DNA of 64,000 bases from Flavobacterium muglaense (GCF_014305155.1 NZ_JACRUK010000011.1:1-64000); one strand, 5' to 3'. Shown: positions 36,937-46,816, numbered from the stretch's first letter. A program made the numbers and translations. Notes: generated from the letters alone by a model not told the origin.

Positions 36937-38907
36937 TTAAATACTCTTAATTTCGTTAATACCAAAACGTTTCAAGGTTTGAACTGAGTTTGTTTTCTCT
37001 ACATCACCAAAACCTGAGTCTTTAAAGATTACTCTACATACTTCTGGATTTAAGGCTTCTTTCCAAGCTCCAATTCCTTCGGCTACTTTATTGGTGATTC
37101 CATCAGCAAGACAAATAAACAAGGCTCCAAAACCAATACTAAATACTTTTTTACCTTCAATGATTTTTTCTTCGATTGGTAAGGTTAAATCCAGACCGTA
37201 TTTTAATAATATTTCAAACAATACATCTTCTTCTGTACGACCAGTTTTAATGTTATCTTGAGAATCAAATAAATTATCTACTAGATTATCTGGATTGCCA
37301 TCCCAACCTTTAATGTTAGAACTGTCTAATTTGAAAACTTTGAAACCTAGGTCTAAATTAGCAATTGCTATTTGTAATCTATTAATTTCTTGTTGGTCTT
37401 CTTCCAATAAGCTGTTTTTTGATTTTAGCTTTTCTATTTCTGCTAATTTTTTTGCAACAATTAATTTTCCTGCTCTTCTTATTCGTTCTTTTCCAATTTC
37501 AGCAATATTAGTATAACCCTCTTTGAAGGCTTCGCTTTTTTCGTCGATTGCTTCAGGAAGTTGAACTTGAATATATTTTCTTTTTCCACCATCTTTTGAA
37601 TTAATTTGCATTACTGCATGAGCAGTAGTCGCTGAGCCTGAGAAAAAATCCAAAATTATATCATTAGTTTTGTCACAAGAAATGGTAATAATCCTTTCAA
37701 TTAGTTCGAGAGGTTTTGGAAAATCAAATATTTTTTTTCCATTAAATAACGTTCTCAAATCTCTAGAAGCTTTTTTATTTCCTTCTAAATCATTCCATAG
37801 TGGCGAAGGTCTTTTTGTTCTTCCTTCTAAATAATATTTAACATATGGCCACCAAACTGTAGAATCATCTTTTTTTGTTTTTTTCCATAAAATTAAACCT
37901 TCTTCTAAAAATCTCTTAAATGTATTATTTTCAAAACGCCAACGACTTTCGTATCCACCAGGTCCAATTGGATAAACTTCATTACCATCAGGGTCAATAA
38001 CTGGGTAATACATATTAGGTCTATCAGTTCTCTTATCACTACTTCCCGTCTTTCTCATTTGGTCATAGGCATATTTACCTTTCTCATCTTCATTTTCAAA
38101 CCTTTTTAAATCATGTTCTGTTAAAGGGAGACCATTAAGTCCTCTGTTTGAGGTTTTTGAATATACAAGGAAGTAGTCAAATGAACTACCTAATCCTTCG
38201 CTATCTTGTCCAGTTGTTTGTCCAGTTGTTCTTACAATACAGCCAATAAAATTTTCTTCTCCAAATATTTCATGAGATAGTTTTTTTAAGTTTTCGACTT
38301 CTTTATCATCAATTGAGATAAATATTATTCCTTCTTCATTTAGCAAATTTCTTGCTAAACTCAATCGAGGATACATCATATTTAGCCAATTGGAATGATA
38401 ACGACCATTAGTATCTGTATTAGTAGAAAGCTTATTACCCTCATCATCAATTTGTCCAGAAATTTGTTGGTAATTCTTTAAATTATCTTTGTAATTATCT
38501 TTATAAACAAAATCATTTCCAGTATTATATGGTGGGTCAATGTAAATCATTTTTACCATGTTGTTGTAGCTTTTTTGCAACAATTTCAGTACTTCAAGAT
38601 TATCACCCTCAATATATAAGTTTTCGGTGGTATCCCAATTTACACTTTCGTCTTTAGCTGGTCTTAAAGTTCCTGTACTTGGTTTATGCGCTTCTCTTCG
38701 TGCTTGAGCTTTACCAGCCCATGTAAAACGGTAGTATTCCTCTTCCTCTTCAATTTCCTTTCCCAAAATATCTTGTAACACCTTAAAATCAATTTTGCCT
38801 TCTGTAAGTACTTCAGGAAAAAGCTCTTTCAGTCGTGCAATATTATCATTTACTATATCTAAACTTTGAGTAAGTTCGTCTCCTTTTGTAATTTTATCTA
38901 AGCTCAT
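36937..38907 (-). CDS. mod: Type III Mod DNA methyltransferase (N6-adenine)
   Basis: 656-aa beta-class N6-adenine methyltransferase. The catalytic motif DPPYNTGNDFVY is near residue 120 and the SAM-binding motif DFFSGSATTAHAV is near 416; motif IV before motif I is the beta-class order, as in type III Mod subunits. A target-recognition region lies between, and a long C-terminal region follows. Overlaps the upstream DUF4391 gene by 4 bp and the Res gene follows immediately. The recognition site cannot be read from sequence. Confidence 0.93.
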   Translation of the reverse strand: MSLDKITKGDELTQSLDIVNDNIARLKELFPEVLTEGKIDFKVLQDILGKEIEEEEEYYRFTWAGKAQARREAHKPSTGTLRPAKDESVNWDTTENLYIEGDNLEVLKLLQKSYNNMVKMIYIDPPYNTGNDFVYKDNYKDNLKNYQQISGQIDDEGNKLSTNTDTNGRYHSNWLNMMYPRLSLARNLLNEEGIIFISIDDKEVENLKKLSHEIFGEENFIGCIVRTTGQTTGQDSEGLGSSFDYFLVYSKTSNRGLNGLPLTEHDLKRFENEDEKGKYAYDQMRKTGSSDKRTDRPNMYYPVIDPDGNEVYPIGPGGYESRWRFENNTFKRFLEEGLILWKKTKKDDSTVWWPYVKYYLEGRTKRPSPLWNDLEGNKKASRDLRTLFNGKKIFDFPKPLELIERIITISCDKTNDIILDFFSGSATTAHAVMQINSKDGGKRKYIQVQLPEAIDEKSEAFKEGYTNIAEIGKERIRRAGKLIVAKKLAEIEKLKSKNSLLEEDQQEINRLQIAIANLDLGFKVFKLDSSNIKGWDGNPDNLVDNLFDSQDNIKTGRTEEDVLFEILLKYGLDLTLPIEEKIIEGKKVFSIGFGALFICLADGITNKVAEGIGAWKEALNPEVCRVIFKDSGFGDVEKTNSVQTLKRFGINEIKSI

Positions 38908-39671
38908 AGTGTGTTTAATAATGTTTTAAGATGCTCAATTTCGTTTCTTTTCTTCTGGATTTGAATGTTCAAAGAAACTCTCGTATTGAGTTGGGATTCT
39001 TTTTTTATTTGGTTTGACAAAGTAAGGATTTCTTTTTCTATTTTTTGAATAGTTTCCAAATGTTTTAGGTCTTCTTCAGTTCTTATGGAACTACGTTTAT
39101 TGAAGGTTCCTGTAACCATTGCAGTTTGAAATTGCACAATAGCATTGGAGTAACTCTTATAGGTAGTTTCCAAGTTGGTTTTGTCTAAAATGGCAAAATC
39201 CAAGCCTTCAAAAAAAGCATTGACTAACTCATTTTTGTATAATTTTGATACATTGGGTGAGTTGATAAAAGTCTCAATTGTTCGTTTTGATTTATCATTT
39301 TGATTGATTTTTTTGTCGCAAACGTTTACTACAAATTCATCTGCATTTTCAATTACCAAAACAATTGGATAGGGAATGTGTTTTTGGAATAAATTAGTTA
39401 CTTTATCAATCGTTCCTTTGATAAGATTTCCTGATAGCGTACAAGTCATTACTTGAATTTCTTCAAAAACATAGGTTTCATTTTGGAATAGAGCAATATT
39501 AGTGTTGGATGGTTTGATACTCGCCAACCATTCCATTGTAACAATTTCGTTCAATGTTTTTTTATCAGCAGAAGTCAGCTCAAAGTTTCTAATAAAGAAA
39601 GCCTTGCTTATTTTCTTACTGATAATTGCCCTTTCAGGTATATTTAATATTTTGTTATAGTTAAAACTCAT
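38904..39671 (-). CDS. DUF4391 domain protein
   Basis: 255-aa protein of the DUF4391 family, recognised by its N-terminal pattern (FNYNKILNIPERAIISKKIS, then TMEWLASIKPSNTNI) and its usual place between a helicase and a type III Mod gene. The C-terminal 70 residues (about 186-255) are charged and coiled-coil-like (IQKIEKEILTLSNQIKKE). Its biochemical role is unknown; gene fusion and neighbourhood suggest it helps assemble the restriction complex. It overlaps Mod by 4 bp and follows the SNF2 gene after 3 bp. Confidence 0.78.
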   Translation of the reverse strand: MSFNYNKILNIPERAIISKKISKAFFIRNFELTSADKKTLNEIVTMEWLASIKPSNTNIALFQNETYVFEEIQVMTCTLSGNLIKGTIDKVTNLFQKHIPYPIVLVIENADEFVVNVCDKKINQNDKSKRTIETFINSPNVSKLYKNELVNAFFEGLDFAILDKTNLETTYKSYSNAIVQFQTAMVTGTFNKRSSIRTEEDLKHLETIQKIEKEILTLSNQIKKESQLNTRVSLNIQIQKKRNEIEHLKTLLNTL

Positions 39672-39674
39672 TCT

Positions 39675-42600
39675 TTATTTAATAATCAAATAACTGATTA
39701 ATTCTAGATTTTCTTCCTGACTGATAACTGAACTCAACAAAGTAGTTCCACCCGCTGTAGCCAGTGAATCTAGTCCTACTTCTTCCTGTACACCAATCAC
39801 TTCTTGAATAGCAGTTTTAAGCAAATTAGCGTAGGCATCCATCTTTTTGTTAGCTTTAGTTTCTTTGTCAAATTCGGCAATTAAATCTGGAATGATTTTA
39901 TCATTTCCCATAGCTAATTTTCTAAAATAATCTAAAGCCGTTTTGGTTTGAGAAGCTTTGATGATTTCGGCACCATCCATACTAATATAAACCAAAAAGA
40001 AGGGATATAAGATGTTGTTTTTAAGTTTAGAAGCAAAGTCTTCACTATTCCCTTTTAAACAGAAAATAACGCCTTGTTTTACATGCTCTAGATTTGACTT
40101 AACTATAGCGTAAGATGCTTTTGGTATGTGTTTCAATTCTTCTAATTCCGAATCGGTGCTTTTCTCTAAATCTATTTTAAAATCATTAAAAGTTAAATCA
40201 GTAATTGATATATTTCCGTGAACATCCTCAAGGTCTATAACTTGATTTTGTAGTTGTTTCAATTGTTGTTTACGATAATCCAAATCCTGCATTTCACGGC
40301 TATTTTGAGAAATAATATTATCTTCACCAGTAGCCGAAACATCTAGCATCACCATTCTCCCCTGAACACGAGCCACCAAATCAATAAAACTATCCAGCTC
40401 CATACTTGGGAAAAAATTTACCAATTGGATATTATCATTTTTAGACCCAATACGGTCAATACGTCCAAAGCGTTGAATAATACGAACAGGATTCCAGTGA
40501 ATATCATAGTTTACCAAATAATCACAATCCTGAAGGTTTTGCCCTTCAGAAATACAATCGGTACAAAACAAAATATCGATTTCATTTTTTTCATCAGGAT
40601 AAATTTCAGCTCTCTTTTTTGAGAAGGGAGAAAAGTTAGTCAAAATGGTATTCAAATCCGTTTTGCACTTTGGCATATTGGTCTTATTGGTACCTGAACC
40701 TGTAATCAAAGCCGAGTTTAAACCATGTGCTTTTTTTAACCAATCGTGTAATTCGTTATACAAGTAATTTGCAGTATCGGCAAAAGCAGTAAACACAATT
40801 ACCTTCTTGTTATTATCATTGATTGGTTTATGCAGTTTTTCTTCAATAATAGTTTTAAGCTCCAACAATTTAGCATCACGTTCCACATCAATCAACTTGA
40901 TGTTTCCCATTAATTTAACCAAAACAGCTTTATCCTGTTTCAGGTCTTGTTTCCAAGCAATATTGTCTAAATCTTGAATCAATACTTTGGTTTTACCACC
41001 AACCAAGAGGTCTTCTAATTCGGTATCGTCAATATCAATATTGTTGATGTCTAAGTCAAGATTTAAAGTTCCAGATTGATGATTCTCTATTTGTTTTAAG
41101 TTGGAATCTATAAAATTAATTAATTTCTCAACCGTTAATCCAAAAGAATGAATGGAACTCTCCAAACGTTTTAAAAGGTTTACACGCATTAAATAAATCA
41201 AACTCTGTTCACGGTCAACTTGCCTAAAAACGCTTCCAGTACCTGTTTCCATGTCGTATTTAGCTTCGTATTCTTCTCTTTTATCGGCTCTTACATAAGC
41301 TAGAGGTGTATAAGATGCTAAAGTAAGGGTACTAATTTCATCGTAAATTTGTCCAATATCGCTAAATTGATTTTTAGTATCAATTTCGGGAGTTAGGGTT
41401 ATTGGTACTAATCTATTTGGAAAGTTACCAATATCTGACATATCGTAGTATTTCTCAATATGTTTACGAGACCTCGCAATGGTTAACATGTCTAATATTC
41501 TAAAGTAAGAACCATCCAAGCTTTCCATTAGTCCATTGACATCAAGATTGTTCGGGTCTCCATTTTTATACCATAAGGTAAATTTTCTTTGTGCATCTTT
41601 CATCACCTGACTGATACTATCAATCCCATATTGACTAAAATAGCGGTCATTTCCTTCTGTAATAAAAGCGACTTGATTTTTTAAATCGTTCATTTTGTTA
41701 TTTACGGGAGTAGCCGATAACATCAATACTTTTGTTCTGATATTCGCTTTTATCACCTGATTCATTAAACGCTTGTAACGAGTCATTCCATCCCTTTTAT
41801 TGGGATTATTTCTGAAGTTATGGGATTCATCGATAACAACCAAATCGTAATTTCCCCAATGAATAGTCTCTAAATCAATATCACCTGATTTCCCTCTTTC
41901 TCTGGTCAAATCGGTATGATTTAAAACATCAAAATTTAAACGGTCTTCTGCTAGAATATTTCTTTTATCGTTTAGGGTATAAACTGTCCAGTTTTCTCTT
42001 AATTTTTTTGGTGCAAGTAATAAGACTCTTTGGTCATTCCTTAAAAGATAGTATTTTATAACTGCCAACGCTTCAAAAGTTTTTCCTAAACCAACAGAAT
42101 CAGCAATGATACATCCACCATAAGTTTCAATTTTATCAATAGCACCAATTACAGCATCTTTTTGGAAATTGTACAGCAAACTCCAAATTTTAGAATTTTT
42201 AAAACCTGTTTTTTCTAACTTTTCATCGGCTCTTTCATTTACCGTTGAATAATGAAATATTTCACGAATACTGTACTTGTAAATTGCTTCTGCTGAAATA
42301 GTATTGGTTCCTTTCTCTAATAATGCTTTTACTGCATCATTCAAGACTATCTTGCTACTGTTCCAAGCTCCATTGAAATAAGATAGATACTGATTTTGGG
42401 TATCTTCAATATTATTTATAAAAATTAAATTCTCATCATTGATAGTTCCCAAACATACTGAATCAAGGTCTAATGGTGTTAAGAAGAAACAATTAGAAAT
42501 CCCATCATTTTCTACAATCAGAATATTTTGATTACCAATTCCACCTTTTCTAATTTGAATTTTATCATCAATCAGCCCAAGTACTTGGTTTATTCGGTAC

Positions 42601-42845
42601 TTTCGGTCTAATAAAAGATTTATTTTATTTTCCTTTTCATTTTGAATAAATCGAAAATCATCTTCAGCATCAAAATTATTACTCAACAGTAAATTGATTT
42701 GTTTTGACTTTGAGAATATGTCAACTAATTCAAATAAGGCGAATGCAGTAAAATGGTTGCAACTTATGTAAATATTTGAATTTGGAGTGATTAAATTCTG
42801 AAGTTCTTCAAGTAACAATCTACTTTTGTTGTCTATAATATTCAT
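39675..42845 (-). CDS. SNF2/DEAD-type helicase with degenerate PLD-like N-terminus
   Basis: About 1056 aa from the ATG at 42845. The helicase core is seen as ADSVGLGKTFEA near residue 243, VVIDESHNFRN near 334, LMLSATPVNNK near 364, then ISEGQNLQDC near 760 and RFGRIDRIGS near 794. The first 200 residues resemble a phospholipase-D-like fold (beta-rich, then EDTQNQYLSYFNG) without an HKD motif. It is the first gene of the operon with DUF4391, Mod, Res and two more genes, the common extended type III layout. It may remodel DNA or protein complexes for restriction. The PLD link is tentative. Confidence 0.82.
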   Translation of the reverse strand: MNIIDNKSRLLLEELQNLITPNSNIYISCNHFTAFALFELVDIFSKSKQINLLLSNNFDAEDDFRFIQNEKENKINLLLDRKYRINQVLGLIDDKIQIRKGGIGNQNILIVENDGISNCFFLTPLDLDSVCLGTINDENLIFINNIEDTQNQYLSYFNGAWNSSKIVLNDAVKALLEKGTNTISAEAIYKYSIREIFHYSTVNERADEKLEKTGFKNSKIWSLLYNFQKDAVIGAIDKIETYGGCIIADSVGLGKTFEALAVIKYYLLRNDQRVLLLAPKKLRENWTVYTLNDKRNILAEDRLNFDVLNHTDLTRERGKSGDIDLETIHWGNYDLVVIDESHNFRNNPNKRDGMTRYKRLMNQVIKANIRTKVLMLSATPVNNKMNDLKNQVAFITEGNDRYFSQYGIDSISQVMKDAQRKFTLWYKNGDPNNLDVNGLMESLDGSYFRILDMLTIARSRKHIEKYYDMSDIGNFPNRLVPITLTPEIDTKNQFSDIGQIYDEISTLTLASYTPLAYVRADKREEYEAKYDMETGTGSVFRQVDREQSLIYLMRVNLLKRLESSIHSFGLTVEKLINFIDSNLKQIENHQSGTLNLDLDINNIDIDDTELEDLLVGGKTKVLIQDLDNIAWKQDLKQDKAVLVKLMGNIKLIDVERDAKLLELKTIIEEKLHKPINDNNKKVIVFTAFADTANYLYNELHDWLKKAHGLNSALITGSGTNKTNMPKCKTDLNTILTNFSPFSKKRAEIYPDEKNEIDILFCTDCISEGQNLQDCDYLVNYDIHWNPVRIIQRFGRIDRIGSKNDNIQLVNFFPSMELDSFIDLVARVQGRMVMLDVSATGEDNIISQNSREMQDLDYRKQQLKQLQNQVIDLEDVHGNISITDLTFNDFKIDLEKSTDSELEELKHIPKASYAIVKSNLEHVKQGVIFCLKGNSEDFASKLKNNILYPFFLVYISMDGAEIIKASQTKTALDYFRKLAMGNDKIIPDLIAEFDKETKANKKMDAYANLLKTAIQEVIGVQEEVGLDSLATAGGTTLLSSVISQEENLELISYLIIK

Positions 42846-42925
42846 TATCAAGGTTTAAATTGAGAATAATTTTTTGGATGTAAGCATATAAATGTAGTGT
42901 GTTTTGTATGTTTTTTTGAATTTTT

Positions 42926-42946
42926 TTATCACTTTTTTGGTGATAA
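42926..42946. promoter_or_regulatory. Palindromic operator in divergent promoter region
   Basis: TTATCAC (42926-42932) and GTGATAA (42940-42946) form a perfect 7-bp inverted repeat with a 7-nt T-rich spacer. It lies between the type III R-M operon (start 42845) and the divergent HTH gene (42993), so a repressor could control both. Confidence 0.5.
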
Positions 42947-42992
42947 ATCCCTAAAATATTGATATTTAACATATTAATTTAAAACAAATAAA

Positions 42993-43271
42993 ATGGAAAA
43001 TGCAATCATGTTACATAATTTGACTCCAGAGGATTTGGAGGAATTAATTAGAAAAGTTGTAAAAGAACAACTGGAAGAATTTAGAAAGAATACCTCAACA
43101 GAAAATCCTGATGAATTATTAAATAGGGAGGAAGCATGCTTAATGCTAAAAATTAGCTTGACGAGTCTCTGGAATTGGACGAAAAAAGGAAAATTAATGG
43201 CTTATGGAATAGGTAATCGAGTCTTTTATAAACGTGGAGAATTGATTCAAAGTTTAGTTAGAATTAACTGA
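42993..43271 (+). CDS. Helix-turn-helix (excisionase-like) protein
   Basis: 92-aa protein with a C-terminal MerR/excisionase-type winged HTH: LLNREEACLMLKISLTSLWN then KKGKLMAYGIGNRVFYKRGE. It has a short acidic N-terminal helix. Such proteins assist excision or act as repressors in Bacteroidota elements. It diverges from the R-M operon and is followed by a long gene-free stretch. Role as recombination directionality factor for the 30-kb island is plausible but unproven. Confidence 0.75.
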   Translation: MENAIMLHNLTPEDLEELIRKVVKEQLEEFRKNTSTENPDELLNREEACLMLKISLTSLWNWTKKGKLMAYGIGNRVFYKRGELIQSLVRIN

Positions 43272-43662
43272 TAAAAGGTGAGATTTTGTAAGTAGAAAAA
43301 TTTTATTTTCAGAATTTGTTGAGAGTTTGAAGACATTATCATATTATTAGATTGAGTTTTTGCTAAAAAGGGCTTTAGAAGGGGTTTAATCGATGATTCT
43401 GAATGTGAGTCCATAGAGCGTTTACAGGTGCGTCTTTATCCCTAATGGTACCAAAAAACAGCTATAAACTTCCTTTTTGGTACAAAAAAAAGATAAATAA
43501 AATCTTGAAGTAGACATTCTAAAAAGGCTATTTAAGGAATATGGTGAGAGATTTTTTGATGCACGGTGTTACCAAAATGTTATTTCAAAATTTATGAACT
43601 GACTAGATAAGGCTAAATAACTAATTCTATTTAACCTTATTCAGTCAGTTAATTTGAGTTTT
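43272..43662 (+). other. Gene-free stretch with inverted repeats
   Basis: No gene seen. It contains the inverted repeat GGTACCAAAAA / TTTTTGGTAC (about 43448-43484), a CGGTGTTACCAAAAT motif near 43564, and the hairpin at 43597-43650. The GGTACC words resemble those near the island ends (AGGGTACCAA), so integrase or excisionase binding sites are possible. Confidence 0.4.
43597..43650. terminator. Bidirectional hairpin between convergent genes
   Basis: AACTGACT (43597-43604) pairs with AGTCAGTT (43643-43650), with further pairing inside (AAGG.TAAATA against TTTA.CCTTAT). It lies 13 bp past the stop of the minus-strand gene at 43663 and could end transcription from both sides. Confidence 0.5.
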
Positions 43663-44343
43663 TTAATCTTGAATCATTTGGTGAATATTTGCCAAAACTT
43701 CATCTGTAATTATAATCCCCTCATAACCATTACTATTTTTATCTTTATGAAGGTTTTTAGCAAAGGCGATGAATTTTTGAAAGTTCATTGAAGTCGAATT
43801 TGCTTTTTGAACGAAATCAAGTACATCATCTGGCTCCTTATATCCTAGATGTTCTAAAATAAAGTAGATATTTACTGTATCTCCTAATTGATAAGTAATT
43901 AACATATCTTCAAATGATTTACTGTTTTTAACTTCTTCATTTGAATCCTCGCTTTGAGCATTAGTTATTGCTGGAAGAGGGTGATTTTCATCCTCTACAG
44001 TTGCATCGAAATTTTGCATCGAAATTTCTGGAGCCAAAAAACTTTCAAGTTTTTCAATGTTTACCCTAATTTCATGTCCAGAGGTACCAGTTCTTTCATC
44101 ATAATCTTTTTTAATCGCCTTGAAGAAATCAAATTTGTTTAATGTTGTTATAACAGACCTCATTCCACCGTATTTCATTCCGAACTTTAAAGCTAAAGTA
44201 TTATTCGTTTCGAAACATATTTTCCCATTCTTTTGCCACCCAATAATGTAGGATACGAATAGTTTTTGCGTTGAAGATAGTTTTGTTGTTGCTAGTAAAT
44301 TGTAATCTACTTTCACGAAGCTTTTCATTTGTTTTTCTTTCAT
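43663..44343 (-). CDS. Replication-initiator/HTH-like protein of the island
   Basis: 226-aa protein whose N-terminal half resembles the winged-helix module of plasmid-type initiators or helix-turn-helix proteins: SFVKVDYNLLATTKLSSTQK, FVSYIIGWQKNGKICFETNN, then ALKFGMKYGGMRSVI. The C-terminal half is acidic. No catalytic motif. Such proteins occur in many Bacteroidota integrative elements. A role in replication or DNA binding is likely, not proven. An AT-rich, iteron-like stretch lies 200 bp upstream. Confidence 0.5.
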   Translation of the reverse strand: MKEKQMKSFVKVDYNLLATTKLSSTQKLFVSYIIGWQKNGKICFETNNTLALKFGMKYGGMRSVITTLNKFDFFKAIKKDYDERTGTSGHEIRVNIEKLESFLAPEISMQNFDATVEDENHPLPAITNAQSEDSNEEVKNSKSFEDMLITYQLGDTVNIYFILEHLGYKEPDDVLDFVQKANSTSMNFQKFIAFAKNLHKDKNSNGYEGIIITDEVLANIHQMIQD

Positions 44344-44901
44344 GTTTATTTATTTTTTAAATTGTATTTATTTGTTTTTATTTCAGTAGGAGGTGTTCTT
44401 TTGACAGCAATAGATGTTGATTTAACAACTGTGAATTGTGTTTAAAGAGCAGGGAATTTTGTTGGAGCAGTAGCAGGGATGTTGAATAAAGCTCTATCTA
44501 CATAGATTATTACTATATTAATGTAAGATTAAATAATAAAATAAATTAATATTAATATTAATTACTAGATTCATATTCAACATGTTAATGATAAATTATT
44601 TATATTTTATTCTTTATGTTCTTTTAGATTAATATCTATTATTAAACTCAAACTGATTGATAACAGAAACACTTCAACGGATTTAAATTGCGAAGCAATT
44701 AACCTTATCGAAATTGATTTAAGGAAAACTAACCTCAACTCAATATCCTGCGGAGCATTTGTTTTTTCCTTTCTAAAAGAATAATATCAACGTTGCGAAG
44801 CTTTGCTACTTTTAATCAAAAACACATCTCAACTAAAAGAAAGTTTTGGCTCCGCTCAATTGCCACCCCCGAATTCCGCTCAACCCCCTCCAAGGGTTTA
44901 A
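44344..44901 (+). other. Gene-free AT-rich stretch
   Basis: No gene seen in about 560 bp. The segment 44520-44580 has very A/T-rich, near-tandem ATTAAT words (ATTAATATTAATATTAATTA), possibly an unwinding element or origin. Nearer 44,700-44,900 there are short repeats of the type GCGAAGCAA/GCGAAGCTTTGC and two copies of TCCGCTCAA. Nothing else can be supported. Confidence 0.35.
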
Positions 44902-45720
44902 TTATTTTTTAAGATTGTTTTCAGGAAATTCTCTTATTATCAAATCTTCTGGAATTGCTTGGATTTTATCAATTTGTTTAAAGAAAAAAGGAATGCCTTT
45001 CTTTTTACAATCATCTCTGAGTAGTCTTCCCCAATCGGTATTAAAAGGTCGTTTTCCGTGTCCACTTTCACCACCATTGATAACCCAATCAACCATGTCT
45101 AATAAGACTCTATCCGTTCCATCATTAGCTTTAGCCATCAAATCTACTTTCTCCAATTGCGGTTCAATAGAAAGAAATCTTTGACCTGTTACCTTTGAGA
45201 GCTGAACGATTAGTTTATCTGCTGTTTCTTGGTCTACTGGTGAAGTTCCAAACATTACGTTCTCAGGTGGATTTTCCTTCCAACTCTCAGGAATGTATTT
45301 ATTGATATTTGACGGTCTTTTGGTCAATAGTAAGAACATCAGATTGGGTGAATTAGGAACAATCTCATTGAAGAATTTATCTCTCAACTGTCCTGTGTTC
45401 CAGAATTCATTTTCTTCTTCTGGATATGGATTCCCTTTATGGTCTACTAATGGCATTGGTTTTTCGAAAATGTCCATCATAGAACCCACAAAGACTCTAT
45501 GGATTTCATTCTGCTTTTCTGCCTCCTTTTGGAACTTTTCAATTTTTGACCAAACATCTTTAATCATTCTTCTAGGTTTATCATTACCCCAGACATCATT
45601 TCCAACTCTTTTTGCAAAGGTTAGTGCGTAACAGTTGTCACATCCAGCGTGTACACGAACGCAACCCCACCATAAGTTAGCCGTGTGATTTGTCCATTCT
45701 ATTTTGCTATTTTCAGCCAT
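44902..45720 (-). CDS. DUF5131 (phage Gp37/Gp68-like) three-Cys protein
   Basis: 272-aa protein of the Gp37/Gp68 family (DUF5131). The N-terminal signature NLWWGCVRVHAGCDNCYA has three cysteines in C-x7-C-x2-C spacing near residues 19-30, likely binding a metal or an Fe-S cluster, and the motifs MMDIFEKP, LLTKRPSN and WVINGGESG are as in family members, which resemble radical-SAM folds. Relatives are often encoded near a 'three-Cys-motif partner' methyltransferase-like gene; none is visible within several kb. Common in phage and integrative elements. Substrate unknown. Confidence 0.85.
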   Translation of the reverse strand: MAENSKIEWTNHTANLWWGCVRVHAGCDNCYALTFAKRVGNDVWGNDKPRRMIKDVWSKIEKFQKEAEKQNEIHRVFVGSMMDIFEKPMPLVDHKGNPYPEEENEFWNTGQLRDKFFNEIVPNSPNLMFLLLTKRPSNINKYIPESWKENPPENVMFGTSPVDQETADKLIVQLSKVTGQRFLSIEPQLEKVDLMAKANDGTDRVLLDMVDWVINGGESGHGKRPFNTDWGRLLRDDCKKKGIPFFFKQIDKIQAIPEDLIIREFPENNLKK

Positions 45721-45910
45721 AATTTTAATTTTTAATTTGTTTCTATTGATATTAATTAGGACACAAGAAGTCCTGTACCCAATTGCTGGGTGAAAAGTGA
45801 TTTCGTTAAATTATTGAGATGATTTTTAGAAATTATTCGACAAGGTTGTTTTGATTTTACTTAAACTTGTCATGTATCTTATTAGAATAAAGATTGTTGA
45901 TATGAGATTT

Positions 45911-46417
45911 TTATAAAATCACAACGTTTCTATTTGTTCTAGATTTAAAACTTCTTTTGGAGAATCTGCTTGACCTCTGATTTAAAGTTTTATCTTTTGT
46001 TAGATAATCCTTCATCGATAGATTCTGTTTTAATTGGTAAGTAGTAACTACCATAAAATTTGGCTCATTCAACTCTTTTGATTGTTGTAAAGATTTTCTA
46101 TTAGCCAAATATGCTATTGAAGGCTTAACAAAAATTTTGGCTAATTCAAGTTCTCCTTTTGAAACAGCATCATTTTCTTTTTTCAGTAAGTACTCAATAA
46201 ATGTAGTTGCATATAAGAATTGCTTAACACCAGCATCAACGAATGAAATTATTGTGTATCCATTGATTTTAGCCTTGATAACTTTTCTTCGCACTCCAAT
46301 TATCTCTCCAGTACTTTTATCGTATTTATAGCCTTTATTCAATGCGATTTCGCATTTTTGATTGTTAATTGAAAGTCTAATTTGTTTTGCTTCAGCTGAT
46401 TTTAATGAATTTTTCAT
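45911..46417 (-). CDS. Hypothetical protein
   Basis: 168-aa basic protein (KSAEAKQIRLSINNQKCEI at the start, RFSKRSFKSRTNRN near the end), which suggests nucleic-acid binding. No recognised domain. It is one of a string of minus-strand small genes between the recombinase and the DUF5131 gene and is probably an element accessory gene. Confidence 0.55.
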   Translation of the reverse strand: MKNSLKSAEAKQIRLSINNQKCEIALNKGYKYDKSTGEIIGVRRKVIKAKINGYTIISFVDAGVKQFLYATTFIEYLLKKENDAVSKGELELAKIFVKPSIAYLANRKSLQQSKELNEPNFMVVTTYQLKQNLSMKDYLTKDKTLNQRSSRFSKRSFKSRTNRNVVIL

Positions 46418-46531
46418 GATTTTAAAATTTTAAGTTAAGACAGTTCTCTTCCCGTCCATTTTCAAATGAATTTTTTTTGTTTTACTATTTTTGTGATTGT
46501 TTGCTTTCCAGATTAGGAAAGGCTTTAAAGT

Positions 46532-46816
46532 TTATGCGCTTTGATTTAATCGATTATTCATCAAATCAAAATTGCTGTTCTTGACTAAAATACTCTCTAT
46601 CTCTGCAATCGGATAATAATAGATGTCTCCAATCTTTGTAAAAGGAAGTAAGTTTTTATCTCGGTAACTTAGGATAGTATTATCACTAAGTCCGAAATAC
46701 ATTTTAAGGTGCTTGTTTCGATAATATCGCTTTGGAGATTGGACATTGTCAATTTTAGTTTTAAGCTCTTCTAGTAGCTTAATAACTGGCTCGAAGGTTT
46801 CGTTTGTTTCTTTCAT
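46532..46816 (-). CDS. Excisionase-like HTH protein
   Basis: About 94 aa from the ATG at 46816; a longer form starting at 46885 adds a poorly supported leader. It has an acidic N-terminal helix and a C-terminal winged HTH (KRYYRNKHLKMYFGLSDNTI, then DKNLLPFTKIGDIYYYPIAE), characteristic of MerR/excisionase-type proteins of Bacteroidota elements. It lies 1.6 kb from the tyrosine recombinase, so it is a good candidate directionality factor. Confidence 0.78.
   Translation of the reverse strand: MKETNETFEPVIKLLEELKTKIDNVQSPKRYYRNKHLKMYFGLSDNTILSYRDKNLLPFTKIGDIYYYPIAEIESILVKNSNFDLMNNRLNQSA

Noticed and set aside
43272..44901. A CRISPR array in the repetitive A/T-rich gaps
   Set aside because: Repeats are short, unevenly spaced and lack unique spacers of constant length; no cas genes are present.
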